Assembly (NCBI GenBank): GCA_900769175.1
Contig: CAAGFP010000138.1
Span: 1 to 33,532 of the forward strand
DNA length: 33,532 nucleotides
DNA from: Lachnospiraceae bacterium
Lineage (GTDB): Bacteria > Bacillota > Clostridia > Lachnospirales > Lachnospiraceae
Reading direction: 5' to 3'
A program made the position numbers and the translations under genes. The notes beneath the pieces were generated by a model, which had not been told where the DNA came from, searched no databases, and saw only the letters and a list, made by a program, of their open reading frames with translations. Below are positions 8,296-16,019 of the stretch, in pieces. Each line of letters begins with the position of its first letter. Position 1 is the first letter of the stretch.

Positions 8296-9906
8296 ATGGA
8301 AATTTTTAAGCTGTTTGGATCTATCTTTGTAAATACGGATGAAGCAGATAAGAGCATGCAGAAAACAGAAAAGAGTGCAGAGAGCATTGCTACCAAATTT
8401 AGCAATGGAATAAAAACGGCAGCTAAGTGGGGTACTGCTATAACTGCAGGAGCAGCGGCAGCAGGTGCTGCTGTATATAAATTTGCATCAAATTCCGCAA
8501 GTGCAGCGGATAACATAGATAAGATGTCTCAAAGGCTTGGTCTGTCAAGGGAGAGCTTTCAGGAGCTGGATTTTGTATTATCTCAATCAGGAGTAGATAT
8601 TAACTCATTCCAAACAGGGATGAAATCACTGCTTTCAAATATGGATAAATGCAATGAAGGTAATCAAACGGCAATTGATAATTTTGAAAAATTAGGCGTA
8701 TCTGTTACTGATGCATCCGGGAACCTGAGGAGCCAGGAGGATGTACTAAAGGACACAATTATTGCTTTTCAGGGTATGGAAGATAGCGCAGAAAAATCCA
8801 GATTGGCGCAGGAGTTATTTGGAAAGCAAGGGCAGGAAATATTACCTTTGTTAAACAGCGAAGCAGGATCCTTTGAGGAGCTAACAGCTAAGGCTCACGA
8901 ACTGGGACTTGTTATGGGGGATGAAGCAGTCGACGCCGGTGTGGAATTTACGGATAAAGTAGACCAGCTAAAAAGGTCATTTAGTGCAGCAGCTGCAGAG
9001 GCGGGAGCTAAAATGCTTCCAACACTGACAACATTTATACAGCTTCTGATTGACAAGGGTATTCCGATTTTTGAAAAGGGAATTGAAAAAATAGAAGGCA
9101 TTGTAAATTGGTTTACAAATCTAGACAGCGGAGCGAAAAAAGTCATATTGGTAATTGCGGCAGTGGTAGCGGCAGCAGGACCACTATTAACGATTATCAG
9201 TACGCTGATTACAATAGGAGGCACTTTGGCAACAGTGGTAGGTGCGTTGTCGGCGCCGGTACTGATTGTGATTGGTGTAATAGCGGCGGTAATTGCAATC
9301 GGAGTAGCATTGTATAAAAATTGGGATACGATAAAGGAAAAGGCGGTAGAGCTAAAGGACAAATTGTCACTGGTATTTCAGGCAGCAAAACAAATTGTGG
9401 TAGACAAATTCACAGCAATAAAAGATATAATATCCACCACTATGTCAGCGGCAAGGGATGTTGTAAAGAATGCCATTGATAAAATCAAAGGATTTTTCAA
9501 TTTTGAATGGAGCCTTCCGAAGATAAAGCTCCCTCATTTTAGCATAAGCGGGGAATTCAGCCTGAGTCCGCCTAGTATTCCGTCAATTGATGTAGATTGG
9601 TATGATAAGGCAATGAATAATCCTTTGATTATGACAAAACCGACAGCTTTTGGTATAAACTCAAATGGACAGATTATGGTTGGTGGAGAAAGTGGAAGTG
9701 AGGTTATAAGTGGAACAGATACACTTATGAAAATGATTTCAGAAGCAAGTAGAAATAACGATATTATAGATGTGCTGTGTAAAATCCTTGATGCGATTAT
9801 TTCAATGGATGAAAACATGGAAGGGAATTTACATAAAGCACTAATCAGAACATCATTAAAAGTAAATAGACGTGAATTTGCACGGATTGTTAAGGATGTG
9901 GAATAA
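8296..9906 (+). CDS. tail tape measure protein
   Basis: Sets tail length and is threaded through the tail tube. The 536 residues have an Ala-rich N-terminal helix (GTAITAGAAAAGAAVYKFA, about 46-64), a TP901-type core (DNIDKMSQRLGLSRESFQELDFVLSQ..., RLAQELFGKQGQEILPLL), a strongly hydrophobic stretch at about 283-340 that could insert in the host membrane on infection, and a Pro/Ser-rich segment (LPKIKLPHFSISGEFSLSPPSIPSIDVDWY) before the C-terminal helices. At about 1.5 angstrom per residue it implies a rather short tail of about 80 nm (inference). Confidence 0.95.
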   Translation: MEIFKLFGSIFVNTDEADKSMQKTEKSAESIATKFSNGIKTAAKWGTAITAGAAAAGAAVYKFASNSASAADNIDKMSQRLGLSRESFQELDFVLSQSGVDINSFQTGMKSLLSNMDKCNEGNQTAIDNFEKLGVSVTDASGNLRSQEDVLKDTIIAFQGMEDSAEKSRLAQELFGKQGQEILPLLNSEAGSFEELTAKAHELGLVMGDEAVDAGVEFTDKVDQLKRSFSAAAAEAGAKMLPTLTTFIQLLIDKGIPIFEKGIEKIEGIVNWFTNLDSGAKKVILVIAAVVAAAGPLLTIISTLITIGGTLATVVGALSAPVLIVIGVIAAVIAIGVALYKNWDTIKEKAVELKDKLSLVFQAAKQIVVDKFTAIKDIISTTMSAARDVVKNAIDKIKGFFNFEWSLPKIKLPHFSISGEFSLSPPSIPSIDVDWYDKAMNNPLIMTKPTAFGINSNGQIMVGGESGSEVISGTDTLMKMISEASRNNDIIDVLCKILDAIISMDENMEGNLHKALIRTSLKVNRREFARIVKDVE

Positions 9907-9908
9907 AG

Positions 9909-10727
9909 ATGCTTGAAAAATTGATATACCGGAATCACTTAAATGAAATAGTTACTTTTGGAAGTGGTGGAATATTTGTCAATTCGAATGACTTGCATGA
10001 TTATGCATGGAACTGTACATCAAAGAATGACAGGATTTCAGGGTTCAAAATAGGGATTGTCAAAAAGTCTATCCCTGTTGTTATTCAGTGTGATTCTGAA
10101 GAAGAAGGAATCAGAATCAGGAACAAGCTGTTTGAATGTGCAGAGAAAGATGTATTGGCATTGGAATATGGTCAGATTATCATTGGGGAATATCACCTGA
10201 AATGCTATATCACAGGATCAAAGAAATCGGATTATCTGATCAGCAAGAAGCACATGAAAACATCCCTGACAATAACAACAGACCTTCCATCATGGATAAA
10301 GGAGACAACAACCACATTTGGATATGAAATCAGTTCAGAAGGAAGTAATCTTGACTTCAACAATGATTTTCCTTATGACTATACAAGCAATTTGCTTGGA
10401 AAGTCACTGAACAACACAGGATTCATGCCGTCTGAATTTATCCTAAAAATATATGGTGCGTGTGAAAATCCTGAAGTGGTTATTGCAGGACATAAATATA
10501 ATGTGAATGTCACACTTTCCGAAAATGAATATCTGACAATTGATTCCATTGAAAAAACCATTGTCCTGACACATAAAGACGGAACAAAGCAGAACTGTTT
10601 CAATTTAAGGAACCGTGAATCATACATCTTTGAAAAAATTCCTTCCGGCTTGAATGGTGTTTCAAGCGGTCATTTCAAGTTTGATGTGACACTTCTTGAA
10701 GAAAGGAGTGAGCCAAGATGGACTTGA
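9909..10727 (+). CDS. distal tail protein (Dit-like)
   Basis: A 272-residue tail-tip protein directly after the tape measure, where Dit forms the hub joining tube and baseplate. It starts MLEKLIYRNHLNEIVTFGSGGIFVNSNDLHDYAW, as Dit-like proteins of Firmicutes phages do, and ends in a beta-rich galectin-like half. Here a block begins that uses GAA almost exclusively for Glu and many TTG/TTC codons, unlike the head genes before it; this suggests a mosaic junction close to 9907. Confidence 0.8.
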   Translation: MLEKLIYRNHLNEIVTFGSGGIFVNSNDLHDYAWNCTSKNDRISGFKIGIVKKSIPVVIQCDSEEEGIRIRNKLFECAEKDVLALEYGQIIIGEYHLKCYITGSKKSDYLISKKHMKTSLTITTDLPSWIKETTTTFGYEISSEGSNLDFNNDFPYDYTSNLLGKSLNNTGFMPSEFILKIYGACENPEVVIAGHKYNVNVTLSENEYLTIDSIEKTIVLTHKDGTKQNCFNLRNRESYIFEKIPSGLNGVSSGHFKFDVTLLEERSEPRWT

Positions 10728-11749
10728 TTTATATGAACAGTGACAAGGAAGATGTTGGTGTGATGAAGGACTTCACATTTGATTTGGCATTTGGTGTGGA
10801 TGAAAATGATTTTGAAGTTAAAATCAGTAGGAACAGACATTGCTGTGAAGGTGGATTTTTTCTGTATATGGAAGGCACTGAATACGGTGGAATCATTGAT
10901 GACATTGAAACAGACACTAATTCGAATGAAGTAATATATCATGGAAGGACATGGCATGGTTTACTTGACTCAAAGTGTATTTTACCTTTGCAATCCGGGG
11001 AAGCATCCACAGAAGATGTCACATTGAAATTGGTGGATTCAAACAATCAATCCTATGTTGACAAATATCTGATTGTTTCCGGGGAAGCAAACAAGGTGCT
11101 TTCCTTCTTGATTGCCAGATTAGGAATTGGAAGCCTTTTTTTTGCATCAACAGAGATTTCAGGCATCAACATCACAAACTTCCAATTTGACAGGTATTGC
11201 ATGGGATATAAAGGCATTGTGAAGATGCTGAAGGAATCCGGTGCAAAGCTAAAGGTGAAATTCAGTGAAGGTGCAGCAGTGATTTATGCAGAACCTATTG
11301 TTGACTATTCGCAGGACGAACAATTTGATTCCGACTTAATCAACATGAAAATCAAGAATTATTATAGTCCTGTGAACCATCTGATTTGCCTTGGAAAAGG
11401 AGAATTGGATGAAAGGGAAGTAATACACCTATACACGGATTCAAGTGGCAATATAAGCCACACGCAAAGCCTGACAGGCATTCGGGAAGTGGTTGAAGTA
11501 TATGACTATTCATCCGTGGAATCTTCAGACGAACTTGAAGCAGGTGGAATCAAAATACTGAAAGAAGCATGGAACAGTGATTCCATTCAAACAGATTTTG
11601 ATTCTGATTCAAATTCCTTTGACATTGGTGACATTGTTGGTGCAAAAGACCACTTGACAGGAATGGAAGGGAAAGCGGAAATCACAAAAAAGATTGTAAC
11701 AATCAAGGACAATGAAACAACTATATCATACAAGGTGGGTGAAAAATAA
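10718..11749 (+). CDS. baseplate hub / Gp37-like tail protein
   Basis: A 343-residue protein overlapping the Dit gene by ten bases. The N-terminal strands (FTFDLAFGVDENDFEVKISRN), the middle FLIARLGIGSLF region and the C-terminal FDIGDIVGAKDHLTGMEGKAEITKKIVTIKDNETTISYKVGE resemble the siphovirus Gp37/Tal N-terminal hub proteins. No peptidase or lytic domain is attached, so it is probably a hub without its own lytic activity. The TAATG overlap with the next gene implies coupled translation. Confidence 0.75.
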   Translation: MDLIYMNSDKEDVGVMKDFTFDLAFGVDENDFEVKISRNRHCCEGGFFLYMEGTEYGGIIDDIETDTNSNEVIYHGRTWHGLLDSKCILPLQSGEASTEDVTLKLVDSNNQSYVDKYLIVSGEANKVLSFLIARLGIGSLFFASTEISGINITNFQFDRYCMGYKGIVKMLKESGAKLKVKFSEGAAVIYAEPIVDYSQDEQFDSDLINMKIKNYYSPVNHLICLGKGELDEREVIHLYTDSSGNISHTQSLTGIREVVEVYDYSSVESSDELEAGGIKILKEAWNSDSIQTDFDSDSNSFDIGDIVGAKDHLTGMEGKAEITKKIVTIKDNETTISYKVGEK

Positions 11750-12519
11750 TGGCAGTACATTTGATAACAGGATATAAGGGTACAGAACACATTCAATCCA
11801 AAGATGCAAGGTCTTTCAATTCGGCCATGTTTGGAAACGGTGAATTTGTAATGGAAATAGGGAATCAGTTTGAAGGTTCCATCATTAACAACAACACTGT
11901 CCGTGTGTTAGATGGGGATATTCTCATGCAGGGTGGCCACATTCGGATTGAAACAGATACCTATGAGGACTTGACAATCACAACAGGAACAGCAGGAAAG
12001 AACAGAAACGACTTGGTTGTGATGACATATGAAAAGAATGCATCTGATGGCACAGAAACAGCATATCTGGAAGTGCTGACAGGCACAGAAACAGAAGGAA
12101 CAGCTTCTGATCCTGCATATGTTTCAGGAATCATTGCAGAAGGCGCTTTGAAGAATCAGATGCCATTGTTCAGGGTGAAAATTGCAGGTGTTGTTCTTTC
12201 CGATATGGAAACTTTGTTTACCACAATACCTACATACAAGAAACTTGCGGAGAAGTATTCTGCACAGTTTCAGACTGCTTGCGACACATACCTTGGTGCG
12301 CTAAATATCCTTGACACCAAGGAAGAAATTGAAGCAAATACACAGAAAAATCAGCTTGCAGGTGCGTTGGGTGTAAAACAGGAAATTGCTGCGATAAATA
12401 GCAATTTAGAAGCAATGACTTTGAATTTGAAAGGTTTATCTTTCTTCCCTTGTACAGAAGCAGAATATGAAGCAATGTCAGAGCATGATGCCAATACACT
12501 GTATATCTTTGTGGAATAA
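11749..12519 (+). CDS. baseplate/receptor-binding tail protein
   Basis: A 256-residue protein after the hub. The N-terminal domain (VHLITGYKGTEHIQSKDARSFNSAMFGNGEFVM, then NTVRVLDGDILMQGGHIRI) is found at the start of many Firmicutes phage baseplate and fibre proteins. The end (CTEAEYEAMSEHDANTLYIFVE) is a small module that also recurs in tail proteins. It probably attaches the adhesins that follow. I cannot tell a receptor-binding part from a scaffold part by sequence. Confidence 0.7.
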   Translation: MAVHLITGYKGTEHIQSKDARSFNSAMFGNGEFVMEIGNQFEGSIINNNTVRVLDGDILMQGGHIRIETDTYEDLTITTGTAGKNRNDLVVMTYEKNASDGTETAYLEVLTGTETEGTASDPAYVSGIIAEGALKNQMPLFRVKIAGVVLSDMETLFTTIPTYKKLAEKYSAQFQTACDTYLGALNILDTKEEIEANTQKNQLAGALGVKQEIAAINSNLEAMTLNLKGLSFFPCTEAEYEAMSEHDANTLYIFVE

Positions 12520-12537
12520 GAAACGGAGTAATGAACT

Positions 12538-13404
12538 ATGGCTATTACTAAAATAGGCGAAAGTCAAGATTTTTCTTATACTGGTGGAATACAAACATTT
12601 AGTGCACCATTCAACGGGATTTATATGCTCGAAGTATATGGGGCACAAGGTGGTTATACAACCCTTGCTGGTGGTAAAGGTGGATATTCCAAAGGATATG
12701 TAGCTTTGTCAAAAAATGATATCCTATATATCTGCGTTGGTGGAAAAGGCGGTAATACTGGTAGTGGTACAAGCGGTGCTGGTTATAATGGTGGCGGTTA
12801 TGGCACTGCTCAAACTGATTCCAAATGGAATGCTGGTGGTGGCGGTGGTGGTGCTACACATATCGCAAAAACAGCTGGTGTATTATCTTCGTTATCAAAT
12901 AATAAAAGTGATGTTATCATTGTTGCTGGTGGTGGCGGTGGTGCTGGATGCAATAGAGCTGATGATGCATATTATAACTATGGTGGTACTGGTGGTGGTA
13001 CTAATGGTGGTTATGGTATATTATCAGCGCAACCAACATGGACTGGTAGAGGTGGCACACAAACTTCCGGTGGTCTAGCTGGCTATAATGGTGATAATGG
13101 TAATGGCTCATTTGGTCAAGGTGGTAGTTGTAATTGTGGCGGTGCATATGGCTCTGGCGGTGGCGGTGGTTACTATGGCGGTGGTGCTGGTGGTAATGGT
13201 AATGGTACGTGTTCCGCTGGTGGTGGCTCCGGTTATATTGGAGGCGTTAATGATGGTACAACCGCGAACGGACAGCGCGAAGGAAATGGGTACGCAAAAA
13301 TCACTTTTATCGAAAAAACTACACATTTCGGTTACATTGGCGACAAAGAAATCGTAGGAATAGCCCTAGGAGATAATACTATTAGCGGTTGGAAAGTAGG
13401 ATAA
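12538..13404 (+). CDS. glycine-rich adhesin-like tail protein
   Basis: A 288-residue protein with a short beta N-terminus (FSYTGGIQTFSAPFNGIYMLEVYGAQGG) and then about 200 residues very rich in Gly, Asn and Ser. The core pattern is GGGGGGATHIA, a short helix, DVIIVAGGGGGAG, then repeated GGxGG strings; this resembles the glycine-rich domain type known from ALK/LTK receptors and from phage polyglycine-II adhesins. In tailed phages such proteins sit at fibre tips and determine host range. Gly is mostly GGT/GGC here, unlike the GGA-rich neighbours, which suggests separate acquisition. CGGAG precedes the ATG. Confidence 0.8.
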   Translation: MAITKIGESQDFSYTGGIQTFSAPFNGIYMLEVYGAQGGYTTLAGGKGGYSKGYVALSKNDILYICVGGKGGNTGSGTSGAGYNGGGYGTAQTDSKWNAGGGGGGATHIAKTAGVLSSLSNNKSDVIIVAGGGGGAGCNRADDAYYNYGGTGGGTNGGYGILSAQPTWTGRGGTQTSGGLAGYNGDNGNGSFGQGGSCNCGGAYGSGGGGGYYGGGAGGNGNGTCSAGGGSGYIGGVNDGTTANGQREGNGYAKITFIEKTTHFGYIGDKEIVGIALGDNTISGWKVG

Positions 13405-13441
13405 ATTCCTATTTAGCACAGAAAAGAAAGATGGTGATTGC

Positions 13442-13657
13442 ATGCTTAGAGTACAATTCAATGATAAGAAATCTATGCAGCAGGTAAATTTTAATATAGT
13501 TTCTCCTGATGTTGTGGAACTTACCGGGAAGAATGTTCCTCGTGATACATCAGGGTTTAAAATGTACAGACTAAATGGTGATTTCCTTGGTGATTACTCA
13601 GAGTATAGGAAAATTGTTGCAGAGGTAGAAAACGGCTTACAATTTGGCAAAAAGTAA
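13442..13657 (+). CDS. small hypothetical tail-region protein
   Basis: Seventy-one residues, MLRVQFNDKKSMQQVNFNIVSPDVVELTG followed by SGFKMYRLNGDFLGDYSEYRKIVAEVENGLQF. It has the look of small proteins accompanying fibre genes in Clostridia phages, but I know no function. Predicted mainly beta, without membrane segments or cysteines. GATGGTGA precedes the ATG by about 5 bases. It lies between the glycine-rich adhesin and a decayed gene, in the variable fibre region. Confidence 0.65.
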   Translation: MLRVQFNDKKSMQQVNFNIVSPDVVELTGKNVPRDTSGFKMYRLNGDFLGDYSEYRKIVAEVENGLQFGKK

Positions 13658-13672
13658 AGAAGGAGAACTAAA

Positions 13673-13950
13673 ATGGCAAAAGTTGAGCCAGTAGTCAGGG
13701 ATGAAGTTATTTTATGATATATGGTGATGTCACCTGCCACGGATGAAATGTATTGCTTCTGGACGTAAGAAGGAAATAAGGATGTGAACTGGAGCTTTAA
13801 TGGAGACTATGAAAAGCCAACATTCCGACCGTCAATGAAGAGTGAGACAACCGGAAGCGTTTCTTTGTGACGGATGGAAAGATACAGTATTTATCAGACT
13901 GCAGACACAGCATGACAGGTCAGACTGTGGATTTGGTTGATTTAGGATGG
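13673..13950 (+). pseudogene. decayed DUF6527-type gene
   Basis: A good ribosome site (AAGGAGAA) and ATG remain, and the product begins MAKVEPVVRDEVIL. The first frame is then broken by TGA at about 13715 and TAA at about 13769. It still encodes WSFNGDYEKPTFRPS, and a frameshift near 13860 moves the rest (FFVTDGKIQYLSDCRHSMTG, then QTVDLVDLGW) to another frame. Together the pieces match a DUF6527-like phage protein of about 95 residues whose zinc-binding cysteines have also been lost. At least two stops and one frameshift argue for real decay rather than one sequencing error. Confidence 0.75.
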
Positions 13951-13952
13951 AA

Positions 13953-13968
13953 GTTGCACCGGTGCAAC
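13953..13968. repeat. 16-bp palindrome GTTGCACCGGTGCAAC, copy 2
   Basis: Perfect copy between the DUF6527 remnant and the collagen-like fibre gene. It lies just upstream of the AAAGGAG ribosome site of the fibre gene, the same position relative to a start codon as copies 4 and 6. Confidence 0.97.
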
Positions 13969-13987
13969 AAAAGAAAGGAGAAATCCG

Positions 13988-14818
13988 ATGTTATACATAA
14001 CATTTAATGTTTACAAACAAAAAATAAAGCGGACTGACACGCAACAGATAGTATCTGACAGCCGTAATTATCTACATGCCGCGTTTACATTTTCGGACGA
14101 TGACTGGACAGGCATAAAGACAGCAGTATTTAAAAACGGTGATGTGGTAAAACACGTAATCCTTGAAAATGACGAATGCCTTGTGCCGTGGGAAGTAATT
14201 AAATCTGGCATACTGCATGTTTCGGTATTTTGCGGTGATTTGATTACGGCAGACACGGCTACGGTTTATATAAATGAGTCAGGCTATGAGGACGGTGGAG
14301 TACCGGAGGACCCGTCACCTACAGTCTATGAGCAGATTATCTCCATGTTAAACGAGATTGAGACAGGCGGCATACCTGATGATAAGATTGCGGCGGCAGT
14401 GCAAGCGTATCTGGAAGCACATCCTGTTGAGACTCTTACCGAGGATGACGTACAGCGGATAGTAAGCGAGTATGTTGCGGAGCATAAGGACGAGCTTAAG
14501 GGTGAGAAAGGTGATAAGGGCGACCCTGGTACTCCCGGCAGTGACGGTTTGGATGGTACTGACGGTGATAATGGTGCTTCCGCTTATGATATTGCTGTGG
14601 ATAATGGATTTGTCGGAACCGAAGCGGAGTGGTTGGAATCGTTAAAGGGTGAGCCTGGTAAAGATGGCGAACCCGGAGAACCTGGTATGGATGGCGCACC
14701 AGGCGCAGATGGTTACACACCAGTGAAAGGCACTGATTACTGGACAGCAGAGGACATAGCAGAGATACAGACCTACATTGACAATCAGATAGGGGGTGCT
14801 TTGAATGGCTCTTACTGA
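13988..14818 (+). CDS. collagen-like tail fibre protein
   Basis: A 276-residue fibre-type protein. The N-terminal about 95 residues form a beta domain like the baseplate-attachment domains of Firmicutes phages (YITFNVYKQKIKRTDTQQIVSDSRNYLHAAFTF). Then comes a helical section with ETLTEDDVQRIVSEYV. Two Gly-X-Y blocks follow (about 172-196 and 224-246, for example GEKGDKGDPGTPG), separated by the module ASAYDIAVDNGFVGTEAEWLESLKG, which recurs in phage fibres. It ends in GYTPVKGTDYWTAEDIAEIQTYI. Trimerisation through the collagen-like blocks is expected. AAAGGAG stands 7 bases before the ATG. Confidence 0.85.
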   Translation: MLYITFNVYKQKIKRTDTQQIVSDSRNYLHAAFTFSDDDWTGIKTAVFKNGDVVKHVILENDECLVPWEVIKSGILHVSVFCGDLITADTATVYINESGYEDGGVPEDPSPTVYEQIISMLNEIETGGIPDDKIAAAVQAYLEAHPVETLTEDDVQRIVSEYVAEHKDELKGEKGDKGDPGTPGSDGLDGTDGDNGASAYDIAVDNGFVGTEAEWLESLKGEPGKDGEPGEPGMDGAPGADGYTPVKGTDYWTAEDIAEIQTYIDNQIGGALNGSY

Positions 14819-15266
14819 TTTACTGACACAGATTGCAGACAGCATACGGAGTAAGGACGGTACAACGGATGCGATTAAGGCTACGGACTTCCCGCAGAGG
14901 ATTTTAGATATTCCGAGCGGTGGTAGTGAAATCATCAAAACAAACGGAAGTTTTACACTATCAGAAGATAGCAGACAAGTTACGATTGAGCATAATTTGG
15001 GAGTGATACCAAATATCATAAATATTTATCCATCAGATAATGTACCAATTAGCGCAAGTGTTGTATATGATGATACGCATATATATTTTCCAGATAACAA
15101 CATAAACACTGGGGTAATGCATTATAATGGTAAAGCTTCAATGATGCCGTCTGGTTATACTCCAAATTCAACTTCGTATATTTCAAAGGGAAATTCATCA
15201 AGCAGAGCATATACAGCTGGTGCTACATATTATTGGGAAGCATGGGGAGGTATAAAGTTGACATGA
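14805..15266 (+). CDS. tail fibre / tip protein
   Basis: A 153-residue protein overlapping the fibre gene by 14 bases. The start ALTDLLTQIADSIRSKDGTTDAIKATDFPQRILDI is a short attachment module found at the N-terminus of many Firmicutes phage fibre proteins. The rest is a beta-rich, Ser/Thr/Tyr/Asn-rich tip-like domain. It may cap the collagen-like fibre or act as a separate receptor-binding tip. It ends in an ATGA overlap with the next small gene. Confidence 0.75.
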   Translation: MALTDLLTQIADSIRSKDGTTDAIKATDFPQRILDIPSGGSEIIKTNGSFTLSEDSRQVTIEHNLGVIPNIINIYPSDNVPISASVVYDDTHIYFPDNNINTGVMHYNGKASMMPSGYTPNSTSYISKGNSSSRAYTAGATYYWEAWGGIKLT

Positions 15267-15439
15267 TACATTACAAAAAATTAAATCCTGACGGCACTCT
15301 CAACCTGATAGGCACACAGGACACGTTGCCGAGTGATGCCGTTGAGATAAACGCCACGGAATACAAAGAGCTGTATCAGTACATACAGGAACATGCGGTG
15401 CATGAGATTGAGGAAGTGGCAGATGAAATAACTGAATAA
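15263..15439 (+). CDS. small hypothetical protein after fibre gene
   Basis: Fifty-eight residues: MIHYKKLNPDGTLNLIGT and then acidic helices (EYKELYQYIQEHAVHEIEEVADEITE). Upstream in-frame starts exist (TTG at 15233, ATG at 15242), but I chose 15263 because it forms an ATGA overlap with the stop of the fibre-tip gene and GGGGAGG lies about 12 bases before it. Short proteins of this kind commonly close the tail module before the holin. No function is known to me. Confidence 0.65.
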   Translation: MIHYKKLNPDGTLNLIGTQDTLPSDAVEINATEYKELYQYIQEHAVHEIEEVADEITE

Positions 15440-15453
15440 TAACCAGAGCCAAT

Positions 15454-15486
15454 GAGCCGGATATCTCGTAATGAGGTACCGGCTCT
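15454..15486 (+). terminator. stem-loop between tail and lysis genes
   Basis: GAGCCGG and CCGGCTC pair around an inner ATCTC/GAGGT stem with one G-U pair. Only TTGCT follows, so termination would be weak at best. It may attenuate tail-to-lysis transcription or protect an mRNA end. Confidence 0.4.
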
Positions 15487-15521
15487 TGCTATACACAAAA
15501 AAAGAAAGAGAGGTCTATATC

Positions 15522-16019
15522 ATGGACAAAGTAAAAGTAACTATTTGGGCGGTGATTTCCGCGATAACGAGTTGGCTTGGTATTCTGGCCGTGCCTGTAT
15601 TTTTGCTGGTAGGATGCAATATTGTTGACTACATTACAGGACTTTTGGCGGCTCCGTACCGTGAGGATGGGACAATCAGTAGCTATAAAGGTATCAAGGG
15701 CATAATCAAAAAGGTATGTCTGTGGCTGTTAGTACTTATCGGAGCATGGATTGATATCCTGATTAATTATGCGGTGGAATGCGCCGGAATTAACATTACA
15801 GTACCGTTTATTGTGGCAACTCTGGTAGCGGTGTGGCTGATTGTAAACGAGATTATTAGTATACTGGAAAACATTATTGACATCGGAGTAAATATCCCGC
15901 CTTTCCTGATGCCTATCGTGAAGTACATAAAAAAGCAGACTGAGGACAAAGCACAGGTTGCTACAGAAGCAGAGGAGGACGATGACGATGGTGAGAACAA
16001 TATTAAAAAAGGGGATTGA
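15522..16019 (+). CDS. holin (toxin-secretion/phage lysis family)
   Basis: A 165-residue membrane protein with hydrophobic segments at about 8-32, 66-86 and 93-115 and a highly charged, acidic C-terminus (EEDDDDGENN). The pattern VDYITGLLAAPYREDGTISSYKGIKGIIKKVCLWLLVLIG is typical of the Holin_4_1 family. It would open the cytoplasmic membrane to release the endolysin. An in-frame ATG at 15471 lies in the preceding stem-loop; 15522 is preferred because AGAGAGG precedes it. It overlaps the endolysin start by about 30 bases. Confidence 0.92.
   Translation: MDKVKVTIWAVISAITSWLGILAVPVFLLVGCNIVDYITGLLAAPYREDGTISSYKGIKGIIKKVCLWLLVLIGAWIDILINYAVECAGINITVPFIVATLVAVWLIVNEIISILENIIDIGVNIPPFLMPIVKYIKKQTEDKAQVATEAEEDDDDGENNIKKGD

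Noticed and set aside
12716..13357. Long open frames on both strands inside the glycine-rich gene (for example 12716-13078 and 13088-13357)
   Set aside because: They arise because GGT/GGC-repeat DNA has few stops in other frames. The products are Val/Met- or Thr/Ile-rich nonsense without ribosome sites.
13714..13771. Stop-codon recoding (TGA read as an amino acid) in the DUF6527 region
   Set aside because: A TAA stop and a frameshift are present as well, and intact genes in the window use TGA as their stop.
12538..15439. A diversity-generating retroelement in the variable fibre region
   Set aside because: No reverse transcriptase is present anywhere in the window and no template/variable repeat pair was seen.
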